A DNA stretch of 64,000 nucleotides from positions 3,412,501 through 3,476,500 of the forward strand of contig NZ_JADBEG010000001.1 of assembly GCF_014873755.1 (NCBI RefSeq). The letters are read 5' to 3'. The translations under genes were made by a program, and so were the position numbers. The stretch is from Amycolatopsis lexingtonensis. GTDB taxonomy: Bacteria; Actinomycetota; Actinomycetes; Mycobacteriales; Pseudonocardiaceae. Under the pieces are notes generated by a model. That model saw nothing but the letters and a program-made list of their open reading frames with translations, searched no databases and had not been told where the DNA came from. Positions 8,271 through 17,171 of the stretch are shown in pieces (position 1 is the stretch's first letter; every line of letters begins with the position of its first letter).

Positions 8271-9319
8271 CCACGACGCGCGCGATGCGCCTGGCCGCCG
8301 CGGCCAGCACCGCCTACCAGCGCGTGTTCGCCACCAGCCGCGTCGCCCCGCTCCTCTCCCGCCCGCGGCCGGTGCGCCGCAGCGGCTACGAGCTCGAACT
8401 CACGGTCCAGGCGGTCCGCGCCGAGGCCGACGACGTCGTCAGCGTCGTCCTTGCCGCCCCGGACGGCGGCCCGCTGCCCACCTGGATCCCGGGCGCGCAC
8501 CTCGACGTCTTCCTGCCTTCGGGACGGCAGCGGCAGTACTCGCTGTGCGGTGCTCCCGGCGACCGGTCGTCGTACCGGATCGCGGTCCGCCGGATCGACG
8601 GCGGCGAGGGCGGCGAGGGCGGTTCCCGCGAGATCCACGACACCGTCCACGCCGGCGGCACGCTGCGCGTCCGCGGCCCCCGCAACGCCTTTCCCCTGGC
8701 CGCCGCGGACGCCTACCTGTTCGTCGCCGCGGGCATCGGCATCACGCCGATCCTGCCGATGGTGCGGACCTGCCACGACCAGGGCGTGCCGTGGCGGCTG
8801 GTGTACCTCGGCCGCAGCCGCGCGAGCATGCCGTTCCTCGGCGAACTCGCCGCCTTCGACAGCGGGACGGTCGAAATCCGGCCGGACGACGAGTGCGGGC
8901 CGCCGTCACTCGGCGACATCCTGCCGCTCGCCCCCGACGGCGCCGCTGTGTACCTGTGCGGCCCGCCACCGCTGATGCGCCCGGCCCGCGACCTCCTGCG
9001 GGCGAGCAACCCGCGGGCGTCCCTGCACACCGAGCGGTTCTCCCCGCTGCCCGTCAGCGGCGGCGCGCCCTTCGAGATCTTCCTGCGCCGAACCGGGGTG
9101 ACGGTCGAGGTCGGTCCCGGCGAGACCGCGCTAACCGCGATCGGCCGGGTCGCCGACGTCCCTTACTCGTGCCGGCAAGGCTTTTGCGGCACCTGCAAGG
9201 TCCGGGTCCTCGACGGCGACGTCGAGCACCGCGACCGCCTGCTCGCCCCGGCCGACCGCCGGGACTCGATGCTCCTCTGCGTCTCCCGCGCGACCGGCCG
9301 GCTGGTGATCGACCGATGA
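8267..9319 (+). CDS. Oxidoreductase with flavin/NAD and plant-type 2Fe-2S domains
   Basis: This is a 350-residue electron-transfer protein of the phthalate dioxygenase reductase type. A flavin-binding barrel contains RQYSLCG, a nucleotide-binding domain contains GIGITPILPMV, and a C-terminal ferredoxin domain has cysteines C302, C307, C310 and C338 (CRQGFCGTC, then LLC). The first 35 or so residues are an extra Ala/Arg-rich segment. The GTG start overlaps the upstream stop by four bases (GTGA), so translation is probably coupled. It likely passes electrons from NAD(P)H to the diiron protein encoded immediately before it. Confidence 0.93.
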   Translation: MTTTRAMRLAAAASTAYQRVFATSRVAPLLSRPRPVRRSGYELELTVQAVRAEADDVVSVVLAAPDGGPLPTWIPGAHLDVFLPSGRQRQYSLCGAPGDRSSYRIAVRRIDGGEGGEGGSREIHDTVHAGGTLRVRGPRNAFPLAAADAYLFVAAGIGITPILPMVRTCHDQGVPWRLVYLGRSRASMPFLGELAAFDSGTVEIRPDDECGPPSLGDILPLAPDGAAVYLCGPPPLMRPARDLLRASNPRASLHTERFSPLPVSGGAPFEIFLRRTGVTVEVGPGETALTAIGRVADVPYSCRQGFCGTCKVRVLDGDVEHRDRLLAPADRRDSMLLCVSRATGRLVIDR

Positions 9320-9342
9320 CCGCGGCGGAAAGGACCGAACCC

Positions 9343-10809
9343 ATGACCGCCGAAACCTTCGACGTGCTGGACCCGGCCACGGGCGAACTCGTCGGCCGGC
9401 ACCGCACCACGACCGAGTTCGAAGTCACCGGCGCCGTCCGCCGGGCCCGCGACTGCGCGGCCTGGTGGGCCGGGCTCGGGTTCGCCGGACGGGCCCGGCG
9501 GCTGGATGCCTGGCGCCGCCGGATCGCCCGCGGCGCCCCGGAACTGGCCGGTCTGATCAGCCGCGAGATGGGCAAGCCGCATGCCGACGCGATGCTGGAG
9601 ATCGCGATGGGGCTCGAGCACCTCGCGTGGGCGTCCCGCAACGCCGCCCGCGTCCTCGGCCCGCGGGCCGTGCGGCCGAGCGCGCTGACCATCAACCAGA
9701 AAGCGGTCGTCGAATACCGCCCGCTCGGCGTGGTCGGCGTGATCGGCCCGTGGAACTACCCGGTCTTCACCCCGCTGGGCTCGCTGGCCGGCGCGCTCGC
9801 CGCCGGCAACACGGTGGTGTTCAAGCCGAGCGAGTACACCCCGGGCGTCGGGCAGTGGCTCGGCGACGCCTTCCGCGAGGTCGTGCCGGAACACCCCGTG
9901 CTGCAGGTCGTCACCGGCGACGGGGTCACCGGAGCGGCGCTGTGCCGCGCCGGGGTGGACAAGATCGGGTTCACCGGCTCGACCGCCACCGGGCGGGCTG
10001 TGCTGGCGGCCTGCGCGGCGACCCTCACCCCGGTGCTCATGGAATGCGGCGGCAAGGACGCCCTGCTCGTCGACGCGGACGCCGATCTGGCCGCGGCCGC
10101 CGACGCGGCGGTGTGGGGCGGCCTGTCCAACGCCGGGCAGACTTGCCTTGCCGTGGAACGGATCTACGTCCACGCCGCCATCCACGACGAGTTCGTCGAC
10201 CGGGTCGTCGCGCTGGCGCGCAAGGTGAAACCCGGTGCGCAGATCGGGCCGATCACCATGCCGTCGCAAGTGAAGATCATCGAGCGGCACATCCGGGACG
10301 CCCTCGACCGCGGCGGCCGGGCCGTGCTCGGCGGCACCGACGCCGTCCGGGACCGGTTCGTCTCGCCGACGATCCTCGTCGACGTCCCCGACGACAGCGC
10401 CGCGGTCACCGAAGAAACGTTCGGGCCGGTCCTGGTCGTCACCAAGGTCGAAGACATGGACGAAGCCGTGGCGCGGGCGAACAACGTCCGCTACGGGCTC
10501 GGCGCCACGGTGTTCTCCCGCCGCAACGGCCGCGCCATCGCCGGACGGCTCCGGTCCGGCGCGGTGTCGGTGAACGCGTTCGTGGCCCACGCGTCCGTGC
10601 CGTCGCTGCCGCTCGGCGGCATCGGCGATTCCGGGTTCGGCCGCGTGCACGGCGCCGACGGCCTCCGCGAGTTCGCCTACGCCCGTGCCACGACCGTGCA
10701 ACGGTTTCCGTCCCCACTGCCGCTGACGACGTTCCGCCGCACCGCCGGGATCGACGCGCTGGTGCGCGTGCTCGTCGGCATCCGGCACGGAAGGGGCGTG
10801 CCGCGATGA
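9343..10809 (+). CDS. NAD(P)-dependent aldehyde dehydrogenase
   Basis: This 488-residue enzyme oxidises aldehydes to acids. Family landmarks are GPWNYP, FTGSTATG, the general base E234 (MECGGKD) and the nucleophile C268 (AGQTCLAVE). Order and length are typical of the aldehyde dehydrogenase superfamily. I chose the ATG at 9343 because AAAGGA lies eight bases before it. An in-frame ATG at 9316, overlapping the upstream stop, would add nine residues. In the operon it probably oxidises an aldehyde released by the two oxygenases before the acid is activated by the acyl-CoA synthetase downstream. Confidence 0.93.
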   Translation: MTAETFDVLDPATGELVGRHRTTTEFEVTGAVRRARDCAAWWAGLGFAGRARRLDAWRRRIARGAPELAGLISREMGKPHADAMLEIAMGLEHLAWASRNAARVLGPRAVRPSALTINQKAVVEYRPLGVVGVIGPWNYPVFTPLGSLAGALAAGNTVVFKPSEYTPGVGQWLGDAFREVVPEHPVLQVVTGDGVTGAALCRAGVDKIGFTGSTATGRAVLAACAATLTPVLMECGGKDALLVDADADLAAAADAAVWGGLSNAGQTCLAVERIYVHAAIHDEFVDRVVALARKVKPGAQIGPITMPSQVKIIERHIRDALDRGGRAVLGGTDAVRDRFVSPTILVDVPDDSAAVTEETFGPVLVVTKVEDMDEAVARANNVRYGLGATVFSRRNGRAIAGRLRSGAVSVNAFVAHASVPSLPLGGIGDSGFGRVHGADGLREFAYARATTVQRFPSPLPLTTFRRTAGIDALVRVLVGIRHGRGVPR

Positions 10810-11687
10810 TCGCCGTGCTGCGAGACCTCGGATTCCCCCTTCCCGGCGGCCGCACCCACCGGGTGGCCGGCCGGACCGTCCTGATCACCGGGGCCGCCGC
10901 CGGGATCGGCCGCGCCCTGGCGGAAACGCTGCACGAGCGCGGCGCGACCGTCGCGCTCGTGGACCGGGACGCCACCGCGCTGGCGGACACCGCGAAGGCG
11001 ATCGGCGGCGACCGCGTGCTGACCGCGGTCGCCGACGTGCGCGACCGGGACGCGCTCACCGCCGCCGTCCACGAGCTGGCCGAGCGGGCCGGTGGCCTGG
11101 ACGTCGTCGTGGCCAACGCGGGCGTGACCCCGGCCCCGGCGACCCTGCGGCGCATCGACCCCGCCGAGTTCCAGCGGGTCCTCGACGTCAACGTCACCGG
11201 CGCGTTCACCACGGTCCGGGCCGCCGCCGACGCCGTCATCGCCCGGCGGGGCCACGTGCTGGTCGTGTCGTCGGTCGCGGCGTTCGTGCCCGGTCCCGGC
11301 GGCGCCGCCTACATGATCAGCAAGGCCGCGGTCGAACAGCTCGGCCGCGCCCTGCGCCTCGAGCTCGCCCCGCACGGCGTCACCGCCGGCATCGCCTACT
11401 TCGGCGTCGTGGACACGCAACTGGCCCGGACCACTTTGGACGATGACCCGCTCGGCCGCGAACTGGAGAAGCGGCTCCCGCCGCCCCTACGCCGCCGTCT
11501 CACCGCCGCCCAGGCCGCGGGCGTGCTCGCCGACGCGATCGAACGCCGTGCCGGCCGGACCCTCGCCCCGGCGGTCTGGCAGCCCTGGGCGCTGCTGCGC
11601 GGGCTGGTGAACGTCGTCACCGACGCCTACCTCACCCGCGACCGCCACGTCCAAGCCTTCGTCCGCGACCTCGAATCCCGTTCGTGA
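10806..11687 (+). CDS. Short-chain dehydrogenase/reductase (SDR)
   Basis: This is a 293-residue classical SDR. The cofactor motif TGAAAGIG lies near residue 30, NAG follows (VVANAG), the catalytic serine is in VVSSVAAF and the active-site pair is Y169/K173 (YMISK). The C-terminal extension (about 60 residues after the catalytic domain) is shared with lipid-associated SDRs. The ATG overlaps the previous stop (ATGA). Oxidation of an alcohol intermediate or reduction of a ketone in the same pathway is likely; the substrate cannot be read from sequence. Confidence 0.92.
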   Translation: MIAVLRDLGFPLPGGRTHRVAGRTVLITGAAAGIGRALAETLHERGATVALVDRDATALADTAKAIGGDRVLTAVADVRDRDALTAAVHELAERAGGLDVVVANAGVTPAPATLRRIDPAEFQRVLDVNVTGAFTTVRAAADAVIARRGHVLVVSSVAAFVPGPGGAAYMISKAAVEQLGRALRLELAPHGVTAGIAYFGVVDTQLARTTLDDDPLGRELEKRLPPPLRRRLTAAQAAGVLADAIERRAGRTLAPAVWQPWALLRGLVNVVTDAYLTRDRHVQAFVRDLESRS

Positions 11688-11697
11688 GGACCACGCC

Positions 11698-13467
11698 ATG
11701 ACCCTGTGCGCCGCCTTCCAGCACGTCGCCACGATCGACCCGGACGCCGTCGCGGTCCACACCGTCGGCGGCACCCGGACGCTGACCTGGCGCGACTACG
11801 CCGCCCAGGTGCGTGCCGTCGCCACCGGCCTCGCCGCGCTCGGCGTCCGCCGCGGCGACACGGTCGCGCTCATGATGGGCAACCGCGTCGAGTTCTACCC
11901 CGTCGACGTCGGCGCGCTGCACGTCGGCGCGACGTCGTTCTCGATCTACAACACCCTTCCGCCCGCCGGGATCGGGTTCGTCCTCGGCAATGCCGGGGCG
12001 AAGGTGGTCGTCTGCGAAACCCAGTACGTCGAAAGCATTCGCGCCTCCGGGGCCGCCGTCGAGACGATCGTCGTCGTGGACGCGGCGCCCGACGGCACGC
12101 TCGCGCTCGGCGAGCTGATGGCCCTCGATGCGCCGGGATTCGACTTCGACACCGCCTGGCGGGCCGTGCGGCCGGACGACGTCGCGACCCTCATCTACAC
12201 CTCGGGCACCACCGGCGACCCGAAGGGCGTCGAAACCACCCACGCGTCGCTGCTGTTCGAAGCCCGCGCTGTCGCGGACATCCTGCCCGTCGAGTTCGGC
12301 GACCGAATCACCTCGTTCATGCCGTCGGCGCACATCGCCGACCGGATGACCGCGTTGTACTTCCAGCTCGTCTTCGGCACGCAGGTCACCGTGGTCGACC
12401 ACCCCGGCGCCGTCGCGGCCGCGTTGCCCGACTGCCGTCCGACGATCTGGGGCGCGGTGCCGCGGGTGTGGGAGAAGCTGAAGTCCGCCGTCGAACTGGC
12501 CGTCGAGCGCGAGCCGGACGAAACCCGCCGGGCCGCGCTGCGCTGGGGTCTGGAGGTCGGCGCCCGCCGCGTCGCCCTGGAACGCGCCGGGCAGGAGGTG
12601 CCTCCGGAGCTGAGGGCCGAGCACGCCCGCGCGGAAACCGCGGTTCTCGCGCCCCTGCGCGAAAAACTGGGCTTCGGCGACCTCAAGTGGGCCGTGTCCG
12701 GGGCGGCGCCGATCTCGCCCGACACCCTCGCGTTCTTCACCGGGCTCGGCCTGCGGGTCTCCGAGATCTGGGGCATGTCCGAGCTGACCTGCATCGCCAG
12801 CATCGCCCCGGCCACGCCGGACCGGCTCGGCACCGTCGGGAAGATCCTGCCCGGCATGGAAATGCGCGTCGCCGCCGACGGCGAGCTCCAGGTCCGCGGG
12901 CCGCTGGTGATGAAGGGCTATCGCGGTGAACCCGGGAAGACGGCCGAAGTCCTCGACGCCGACGGCTGGCTGTCCACAGGGGACATCGTCACGGTGGACG
13001 ACGGCTACCTCACCGTGGTTGACCGCAAGAAAGAGCTCATCATCAACGCCTCCGGCAAGAACATGTCCCCGGCCAACATCGAGAACGCCGTCAAAGCCCG
13101 GTCCTCGCTCATCGCCGGGGTCGTCGCCATCGGCGACCGCCGCCCGTACACGACGGCGCTCGTCGTCCTCGATCCCGAAGCACTCACCGGCCGGGGCATC
13201 GCTGTGACACCGGCGGACCTGCCGCGGCACCCGGACGTCGTGGCCGAGGTCGCCGCCGCCATCGCGACCGCGAACGCCGGGCTTTCCCGCGTCGAGCAGA
13301 TCAAGCGGTTCCGCATCCTCCCGCACTTCTGGGAACCCGGCGGCGACGAGCTGACCCCGACCATGAAGCTGCGGCGCAAACCCGTCGCCACCAAGTACGC
13401 CGGCGAGATCGAAAGCCTTTACGCCGAAACGATTCTTGACGACGTCCGAGAGCCCGCCGTCCCATGA
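11698..13467 (+). CDS. Long-chain acyl-CoA synthetase (FadD-type, AMP-forming)
   Basis: This 589-residue adenylate-forming ligase activates a fatty or aromatic acid as its CoA thioester. The phosphate-binding loop IYTSGTTGDPKG is at residues 166-177. Further motifs are WGMSELT and the hinge STGDIVTVDDGYLTVVDRKK, and there is a C-terminal lysine-bearing domain. It begins ten bases after the SDR stop. Its role matches FadD13 of the mymA operon: activating the acid made by the aldehyde dehydrogenase. The coding strand contains one copy of the 13-bp GTCCACWNNGGAC motif (12972-12984), inside the STGD hinge codons. Confidence 0.94.
   Translation: MTLCAAFQHVATIDPDAVAVHTVGGTRTLTWRDYAAQVRAVATGLAALGVRRGDTVALMMGNRVEFYPVDVGALHVGATSFSIYNTLPPAGIGFVLGNAGAKVVVCETQYVESIRASGAAVETIVVVDAAPDGTLALGELMALDAPGFDFDTAWRAVRPDDVATLIYTSGTTGDPKGVETTHASLLFEARAVADILPVEFGDRITSFMPSAHIADRMTALYFQLVFGTQVTVVDHPGAVAAALPDCRPTIWGAVPRVWEKLKSAVELAVEREPDETRRAALRWGLEVGARRVALERAGQEVPPELRAEHARAETAVLAPLREKLGFGDLKWAVSGAAPISPDTLAFFTGLGLRVSEIWGMSELTCIASIAPATPDRLGTVGKILPGMEMRVAADGELQVRGPLVMKGYRGEPGKTAEVLDADGWLSTGDIVTVDDGYLTVVDRKKELIINASGKNMSPANIENAVKARSSLIAGVVAIGDRRPYTTALVVLDPEALTGRGIAVTPADLPRHPDVVAEVAAAIATANAGLSRVEQIKRFRILPHFWEPGGDELTPTMKLRRKPVATKYAGEIESLYAETILDDVREPAVP
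12972..12984 (+). repeat. First of nine copies of the 13-bp palindromic motif GTCCACWNNGGAC
   Basis: Exact copies (either strand) were found at 12972, 26760, 37497, 42437, 49381, 56580, 56907, 59962 and 62545, each 13 bp. All lie inside coding regions of unrelated genes on both strands. They often force codons that are rare in this GC-rich DNA (ACA, ACT, ATA, TAT, AGT). See the corresponding finding. Confidence 0.6.
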
Positions 13468-14360
13468 CCGCACCGTCCTGGCAGTCCCGGCTGCTCGCCC
13501 AGGTGCTCGCGCGGACAGCCCGTCCACTCGGCGCGCACCTGCCGCTCAACGCGACGACGTTGCCGTGGATCCGGCGCGCCATCGACCGCGCCGCGGCCGG
13601 CACCGGACGGCTGCCCCGCGGCACCACCTGGGAACCCGTCGTCCTGCCCGCTTGCCGCGCCGAACTCGTCCGGGCACCGGCGGCGGCTCCGGTCTTGCTC
13701 TACCTCCACGGCGGCGGCTTCATCGCCGGATCGGCCCGCGCTTGGCGGCCGTTCGTCGCGGCGCTGTCCGCCTGCACCGGGCTGCCTGTGCTCTCCGTCG
13801 ACTACCGCCTGGTCCCCGAGCACACGATCGGCGACGCGACCGAGGACGCGCTCGACGCCTACCGGTGGCTCGTCGGCCGAGGCGTCCCGGAAGCCGGAAT
13901 CGTGCTGGCCGGCGATTCCGCCGGGGGCGGGCTGGCGCTCGCGGTGGCCACCCGGCTGCGCGCGGAAGGACGGCCCGGCCCCGGCGGGATCGCGGTCATC
14001 TCGCCGTGGGCCGACCTCGACCCCGTCTCCCGCACGCCGGTTCCGGATCCGTTCCTGTCCGCGAACTGCGTCGCCCAGGTCACCCGCCTGTGCACGGCCG
14101 GCGGCGTGGCCCTCCCGCCGCCCGCGGACACCGACCTGCGCGGCCTGCCACCGACCCTGATCATCGCCGGAGAACACGACTTCCTGCGCCACGACAGCGA
14201 ACTGCTGGCCCGCCTGCTCGGCGCCGCCGGTGTCCCGGTCGAGCTGGTCTCCTGGCCGGGACAGTCACACGCCTTCCCCTTGGCCCGCGGGCTGCCGGAA
14301 GCGCGTGCGGCGTTGCGGCGCCTCGCCCGTTTCGTCAAGGCACTTCCGGCACCTCGATGA
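13464..14360 (+). CDS. Alpha/beta hydrolase of the hormone-sensitive-lipase family (LipR-like)
   Basis: This 298-residue esterase has the oxyanion motif HGGG (H82-G85), the nucleophile elbow GDSAGG (S152), the acid D239 (EHD) and H269 (GQSHAF). That is the complete triad of the HSL/LipR family. No signal peptide is visible, so it acts in the cytoplasm or at the membrane. The ATG overlaps the synthetase stop by four bases, and this is the last gene of the operon. In the likely pathway it would hydrolyse the ester made by the Baeyer-Villiger enzyme. It converges with the next minus-strand gene, leaving only nine bases between them. Confidence 0.92.
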   Translation: MTAPSWQSRLLAQVLARTARPLGAHLPLNATTLPWIRRAIDRAAAGTGRLPRGTTWEPVVLPACRAELVRAPAAAPVLLYLHGGGFIAGSARAWRPFVAALSACTGLPVLSVDYRLVPEHTIGDATEDALDAYRWLVGRGVPEAGIVLAGDSAGGGLALAVATRLRAEGRPGPGGIAVISPWADLDPVSRTPVPDPFLSANCVAQVTRLCTAGGVALPPPADTDLRGLPPTLIIAGEHDFLRHDSELLARLLGAAGVPVELVSWPGQSHAFPLARGLPEARAALRRLARFVKALPAPR

Positions 14361-14369
14361 GTGGCTGCC

Positions 14370-15125
14370 TCAAAGCAGGGCTCCGCCGGAGACTTCGATG
14401 CGTTCCGCCGTGATCCAGCGCAGCTCGTCCGATGCCAGTGCCGCGATGGCGTCGCCGATCTCCTCCGGGTGCCCGACCCGGCCGAGCGCCGTCTGACCGG
14501 AGAGGGTTTCGCGCAGGCCGGGGTCGTCGCGCATGGCGCCACCGTTGAAGTCGGTCGCGCTCGGGCCGGGGGCAACGGCGTTGATGCGGATGCCGCGCGG
14601 CCCCAGTTCGGCGGCCAGGCTGCGCGACAACGCTTCGACAGCGGCCTTCGACGCCGAGTAGACCGAGGTTCCCGGACTGACGTGGCGGGTGAGTGACGTC
14701 GACACGTTGACGACGCGGCCGCCGTCGGCGAGGTGGGGCGCGAGTGCCTGGATGAAGAAGAAGGTGCCGCGGAAGTTGGTGTTCACCAAGGCGTCGAAGT
14801 CTTCGGGCGTGACGTCGGCGAGTGCGCCGAAGCGCCCGATGCCGGCGTTGTTGACCAGGACGTCGAGCGTGTCGGTCCCCCATCGGCTGCGTAGTGCGTC
14901 GAGCAGGTCGGCGGTGAATGCCCCGAAGGTGGCGATGTCCCCGATGTCCAGCCGCGCCGCGAAGGCGTCGCCGCCTTCTTCCTGGATCAGCCGCACGGTC
15001 TCCGCCCCGGCCTCGGCTCCCCCACGGCAGGCCACGACGACGTTCAGGCCACGCCGGGCCAAGGCCAGTGCGGCGCTGCGGCCGAGGCCCCGGTTCGCGC
15101 CGGTCACGAGCGCGGTTCCGATCAT
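14370..15125 (-). CDS. SDR family oxidoreductase
   Basis: This is a 251-residue classical SDR. The cofactor motif TGANRGLG is at residues 8-15, NNAG follows, a serine sits in VNVSTSLT and the active site is YSASK. The cofactor-binding pocket has ACRGG after the second strand, compatible with NADPH. The ATG at 15125 overlaps the stop of the DUF385 gene upstream (ATGA), so the two form a minus-strand pair. They probably share the operator upstream of that gene. The substrate is unknown. Confidence 0.92.
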   Translation of the reverse strand: MIGTALVTGANRGLGRSAALALARRGLNVVVACRGGAEAGAETVRLIQEEGGDAFAARLDIGDIATFGAFTADLLDALRSRWGTDTLDVLVNNAGIGRFGALADVTPEDFDALVNTNFRGTFFFIQALAPHLADGGRVVNVSTSLTRHVSPGTSVYSASKAAVEALSRSLAAELGPRGIRINAVAPGPSATDFNGGAMRDDPGLRETLSGQTALGRVGHPEEIGDAIAALASDELRWITAERIEVSGGALL

Positions 15126-15544
15126 TCGAGTCCTTCCGGGAAGTCGACGCGGACGAGCGGGCTGCCGGCCAGCCACGCGTCCAGCGGTTCGACCGGTTGC
15201 GGGAGGCGCGCGGGGTTCGACGGCTGGTTGAGGTCGGCGATGATCGAGGTGAACACCGCTTCGCGCTCGGCCGGGTCGTGGACCGGGGTGCCGATCGCGG
15301 CGAGGTCGGCGCGCACGCCGTGCTTGAGGTGGAACGTGAAGGCCGGGTTCTTGACGATGTTGGCGTACCAGCCGCGCTTCGCGGGCGTCGTGCTGAGGTA
15401 AATGCGCCCGCCGGCCCGGTAGAACCAGACCTCGATGCGGCGCGGCAGGCCGGTCCGCGCGCCGGTCGTCGTGATGTCGATGGTGCGCTCACGGGCCGAA
15501 GACGCCGGCGTGATCGCCAGCGCCCGTTCGATCTCGGGTTTCAT
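15122..15544 (-). CDS. DUF385/F420-dependent nitroreductase-fold protein
   Basis: This encodes 140 residues. The segment TTGARTGLPRRIEVWF, then IYLSTTPAKRGWYANI and a VKNP loop, match the split-barrel deazaflavin (F420)-dependent nitroreductase family common in actinobacteria. Such proteins bind F420 or related flavins and reduce or hold small molecules. It is the first gene of a two-gene unit with the SDR downstream. A TetR gene is divergent 72 bases away, with a clear inverted repeat between, so regulation by that TetR is likely. Confidence 0.85.
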   Translation of the reverse strand: MKPEIERALAITPASSARERTIDITTTGARTGLPRRIEVWFYRAGGRIYLSTTPAKRGWYANIVKNPAFTFHLKHGVRADLAAIGTPVHDPAEREAVFTSIIADLNQPSNPARLPQPVEPLDAWLAGSPLVRVDFPEGLE

Positions 15545-15554
15545 GACCCTCCTG

Positions 15555-15576
15555 TAAGTAAGTCCTTATTTACTTA
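15555..15576. promoter_or_regulatory. Operator in the DUF385-tetR divergent region
   Basis: The inverted repeat TAAGTAA-(8 bases)-TTACTTA covers 15555-15576 in the only AT-rich stretch between the divergent genes. Position, symmetry and size fit a TetR operator that controls both directions. Confidence 0.7.
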
Positions 15577-15616
15577 TACCCTGAGACCGCCCCCACGCCA
15601 CGGAGACGGAGACCAC

Positions 15617-16180
15617 ATGCCCCCACGCGACGGCCGAGCGACGAAGGCCCGCATCCTCGAGGCCGCCGTCGCCGAATTCGCCCAGCACGGCCTCGCCGGC
15701 GGCCGCGTCGAACGGATCGCCCGGGAAGCCGAAACCAACGTCCGGATGATCTACGCCTACTACGGCAACAAGGACGGGCTCTTCGACGCCGCCCTGACCA
15801 GCGCGATCCAGTCGATGGCCACCAAGGTTCCGCTCCGGCCGGACGACCTGGCCGGCTGGGCCGGCGACCTGTTCGACTTCCACGGCCGCGAGCCGGCACC
15901 CCTGCGGATCAACATCTGGGCGCAGCTGGAGCGCCCCGAAGCCGCGTCCGAGCCGCTGGAGACCTACCTCGCGAAGACCACCGCGCTGGCCGGCACCACG
16001 ACCGCGGCACCGCTCACCGCGGTGGACCTCCTCGTCTTCATCTACGCCATCAGCCAGGCCTGGCAGCTGACCCCGGTCGGCCTGCTCGAAGCCGACGGCT
16101 CCGGCGCGCGGGATCCCCGGCGGATCGCCGCGCACCGCGAGGCCGTCGTGACGGCGGCGACCCGGCTGATCCAGGCGTGA
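15617..16180 (+). CDS. TetR-family transcriptional regulator
   Basis: This encodes 187 residues. The N-terminal DNA-binding domain reads KARILEAAVAEFAQHGLAG, then VERIAREAETNVRMIYAYYGNKDGLF, which is the standard TetR helix-turn-helix with the F/Y-x-x-K-x-x-L ending. The short C-terminal domain is helical. It is divergent from the DUF385-SDR pair, and the symmetric site at 15555-15576 is the likely operator. Its stop codon directly abuts the stop of the convergent hydrolase gene. Confidence 0.92.
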   Translation: MPPRDGRATKARILEAAVAEFAQHGLAGGRVERIAREAETNVRMIYAYYGNKDGLFDAALTSAIQSMATKVPLRPDDLAGWAGDLFDFHGREPAPLRINIWAQLERPEAASEPLETYLAKTTALAGTTTAAPLTAVDLLVFIYAISQAWQLTPVGLLEADGSGARDPRRIAAHREAVVTAATRLIQA

Positions 16181-17059
16181 TCAGCGGGCCAGCAGGTCCC
16201 GGATCGCCCCGGCGATCTCGCCCGGTGCCTCCTCGGCCATGAAGTGCCCCGCCTTGGTCAGCCGGTGGTCCAGGTCCGGCGCCCACGCCTTCCACACCGC
16301 GGCGGCGTCGTAGCCCAGCTGCGCGCCCCAGTCCTGCTGGACGACCGTCACCGGCATGGCCAGCTGCGACCCGGCGTCCAGGTCGGCTTGGTCGTGCGTG
16401 ACGTCGATGCCCGCCGAGGCCCGGTAGTCCGCGACGATCGACGGCACCGCCGCCGCGCTCGCCCGCAGGTACTCCGCGCGGACCTCCGCCGGGATCGCGG
16501 CCGGGTCGTTCGCCCAGGCGTCGAGGAACGAGCCGAAGAACGCGTCCGCGCTGTTGGCGATCATCGTCTCCGGCAGGCCGGGCGGCTGCGCCATGAGGAA
16601 CAGGTGGTAGCCGACCGCCGCCGGGACGCCGTGCAGGACGTTCCACATGTCCAGCGTCGGGACGACGTCGAGGATGCCGAGGTGCGAGATGGTCTCGGGG
16701 TGGTCCAAGCCGGCCCGGAAGGCGACCAGCGCGCCCCGGTCGTGGCCGACCAGGGCGAAGCGCTCGTGGCCGAGCGCGGCCGCGAGAGCCACCACGTCGG
16801 CGGCCATGGTGCGCTTGGCGTACACGTCCTCGCCGGTGGCCGCGGGCTTGTCACTGGCGCCGTAGCCGCGCAGGTCGGGGCAGATCACCGTGTGCTCGCC
16901 GGCGAGCCGCTCGGCGACCTGCCGCCACATCAGGTGCGTCTGGGGGAAACCGTGCAGCAGGACCACCGGACTGCCGCTGCCGCCGACCGCGGCCGCCAGC
17001 TCGGCACCGCCGGCACCGGGCAGGCGGACGTGGTCGAAACCGGGAATGGAGAGTGTCAT
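16181..17059 (-). CDS. Alpha/beta hydrolase of the haloacetate dehalogenase / epoxide hydrolase type
   Basis: This encodes 292 residues. HGFPQTHLMW holds the oxyanion region, the nucleophile elbow is GHDRGA with aspartate D107, and the C-terminal histidine is in KAGHFMAEEAPGE. An aspartate nucleophile marks the dehalogenase and epoxide hydrolase branch rather than serine esterases. The RGYGASDKP segment is typical of fluoroacetate-dehalogenase-like proteins. There is no signal peptide. It stands alone, divergent from the SARP-like regulator, so the substrate is not indicated by neighbours. Confidence 0.88.
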   Translation of the reverse strand: MTLSIPGFDHVRLPGAGGAELAAAVGGSGSPVVLLHGFPQTHLMWRQVAERLAGEHTVICPDLRGYGASDKPAATGEDVYAKRTMAADVVALAAALGHERFALVGHDRGALVAFRAGLDHPETISHLGILDVVPTLDMWNVLHGVPAAVGYHLFLMAQPPGLPETMIANSADAFFGSFLDAWANDPAAIPAEVRAEYLRASAAAVPSIVADYRASAGIDVTHDQADLDAGSQLAMPVTVVQQDWGAQLGYDAAAVWKAWAPDLDHRLTKAGHFMAEEAPGEIAGAIRDLLAR

Positions 17060-17128
17060 CGAAAGCCGTCTTCCGGGTCGGGAACTTGACCTGGCCGAGC
17101 CTGGGCGACGGCGATCAGCAACCGATCA

Positions 17129-17144
17129 GTGCGCCCGGGCGCAC
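17129..17144. promoter_or_regulatory. 16-bp perfect palindrome upstream of the SARP-like gene
   Basis: GTGCGCCCGGGCGCAC is a perfect palindrome midway between two divergent genes. Just before it GATCAG is directly repeated (near 17113 and 17124). It could be an operator, but GC-rich palindromes are common here, so support is positional only. Confidence 0.3.
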
Positions 17145-17171
17145 CCGGCCGCCGGCACCGATGATGGGGAC

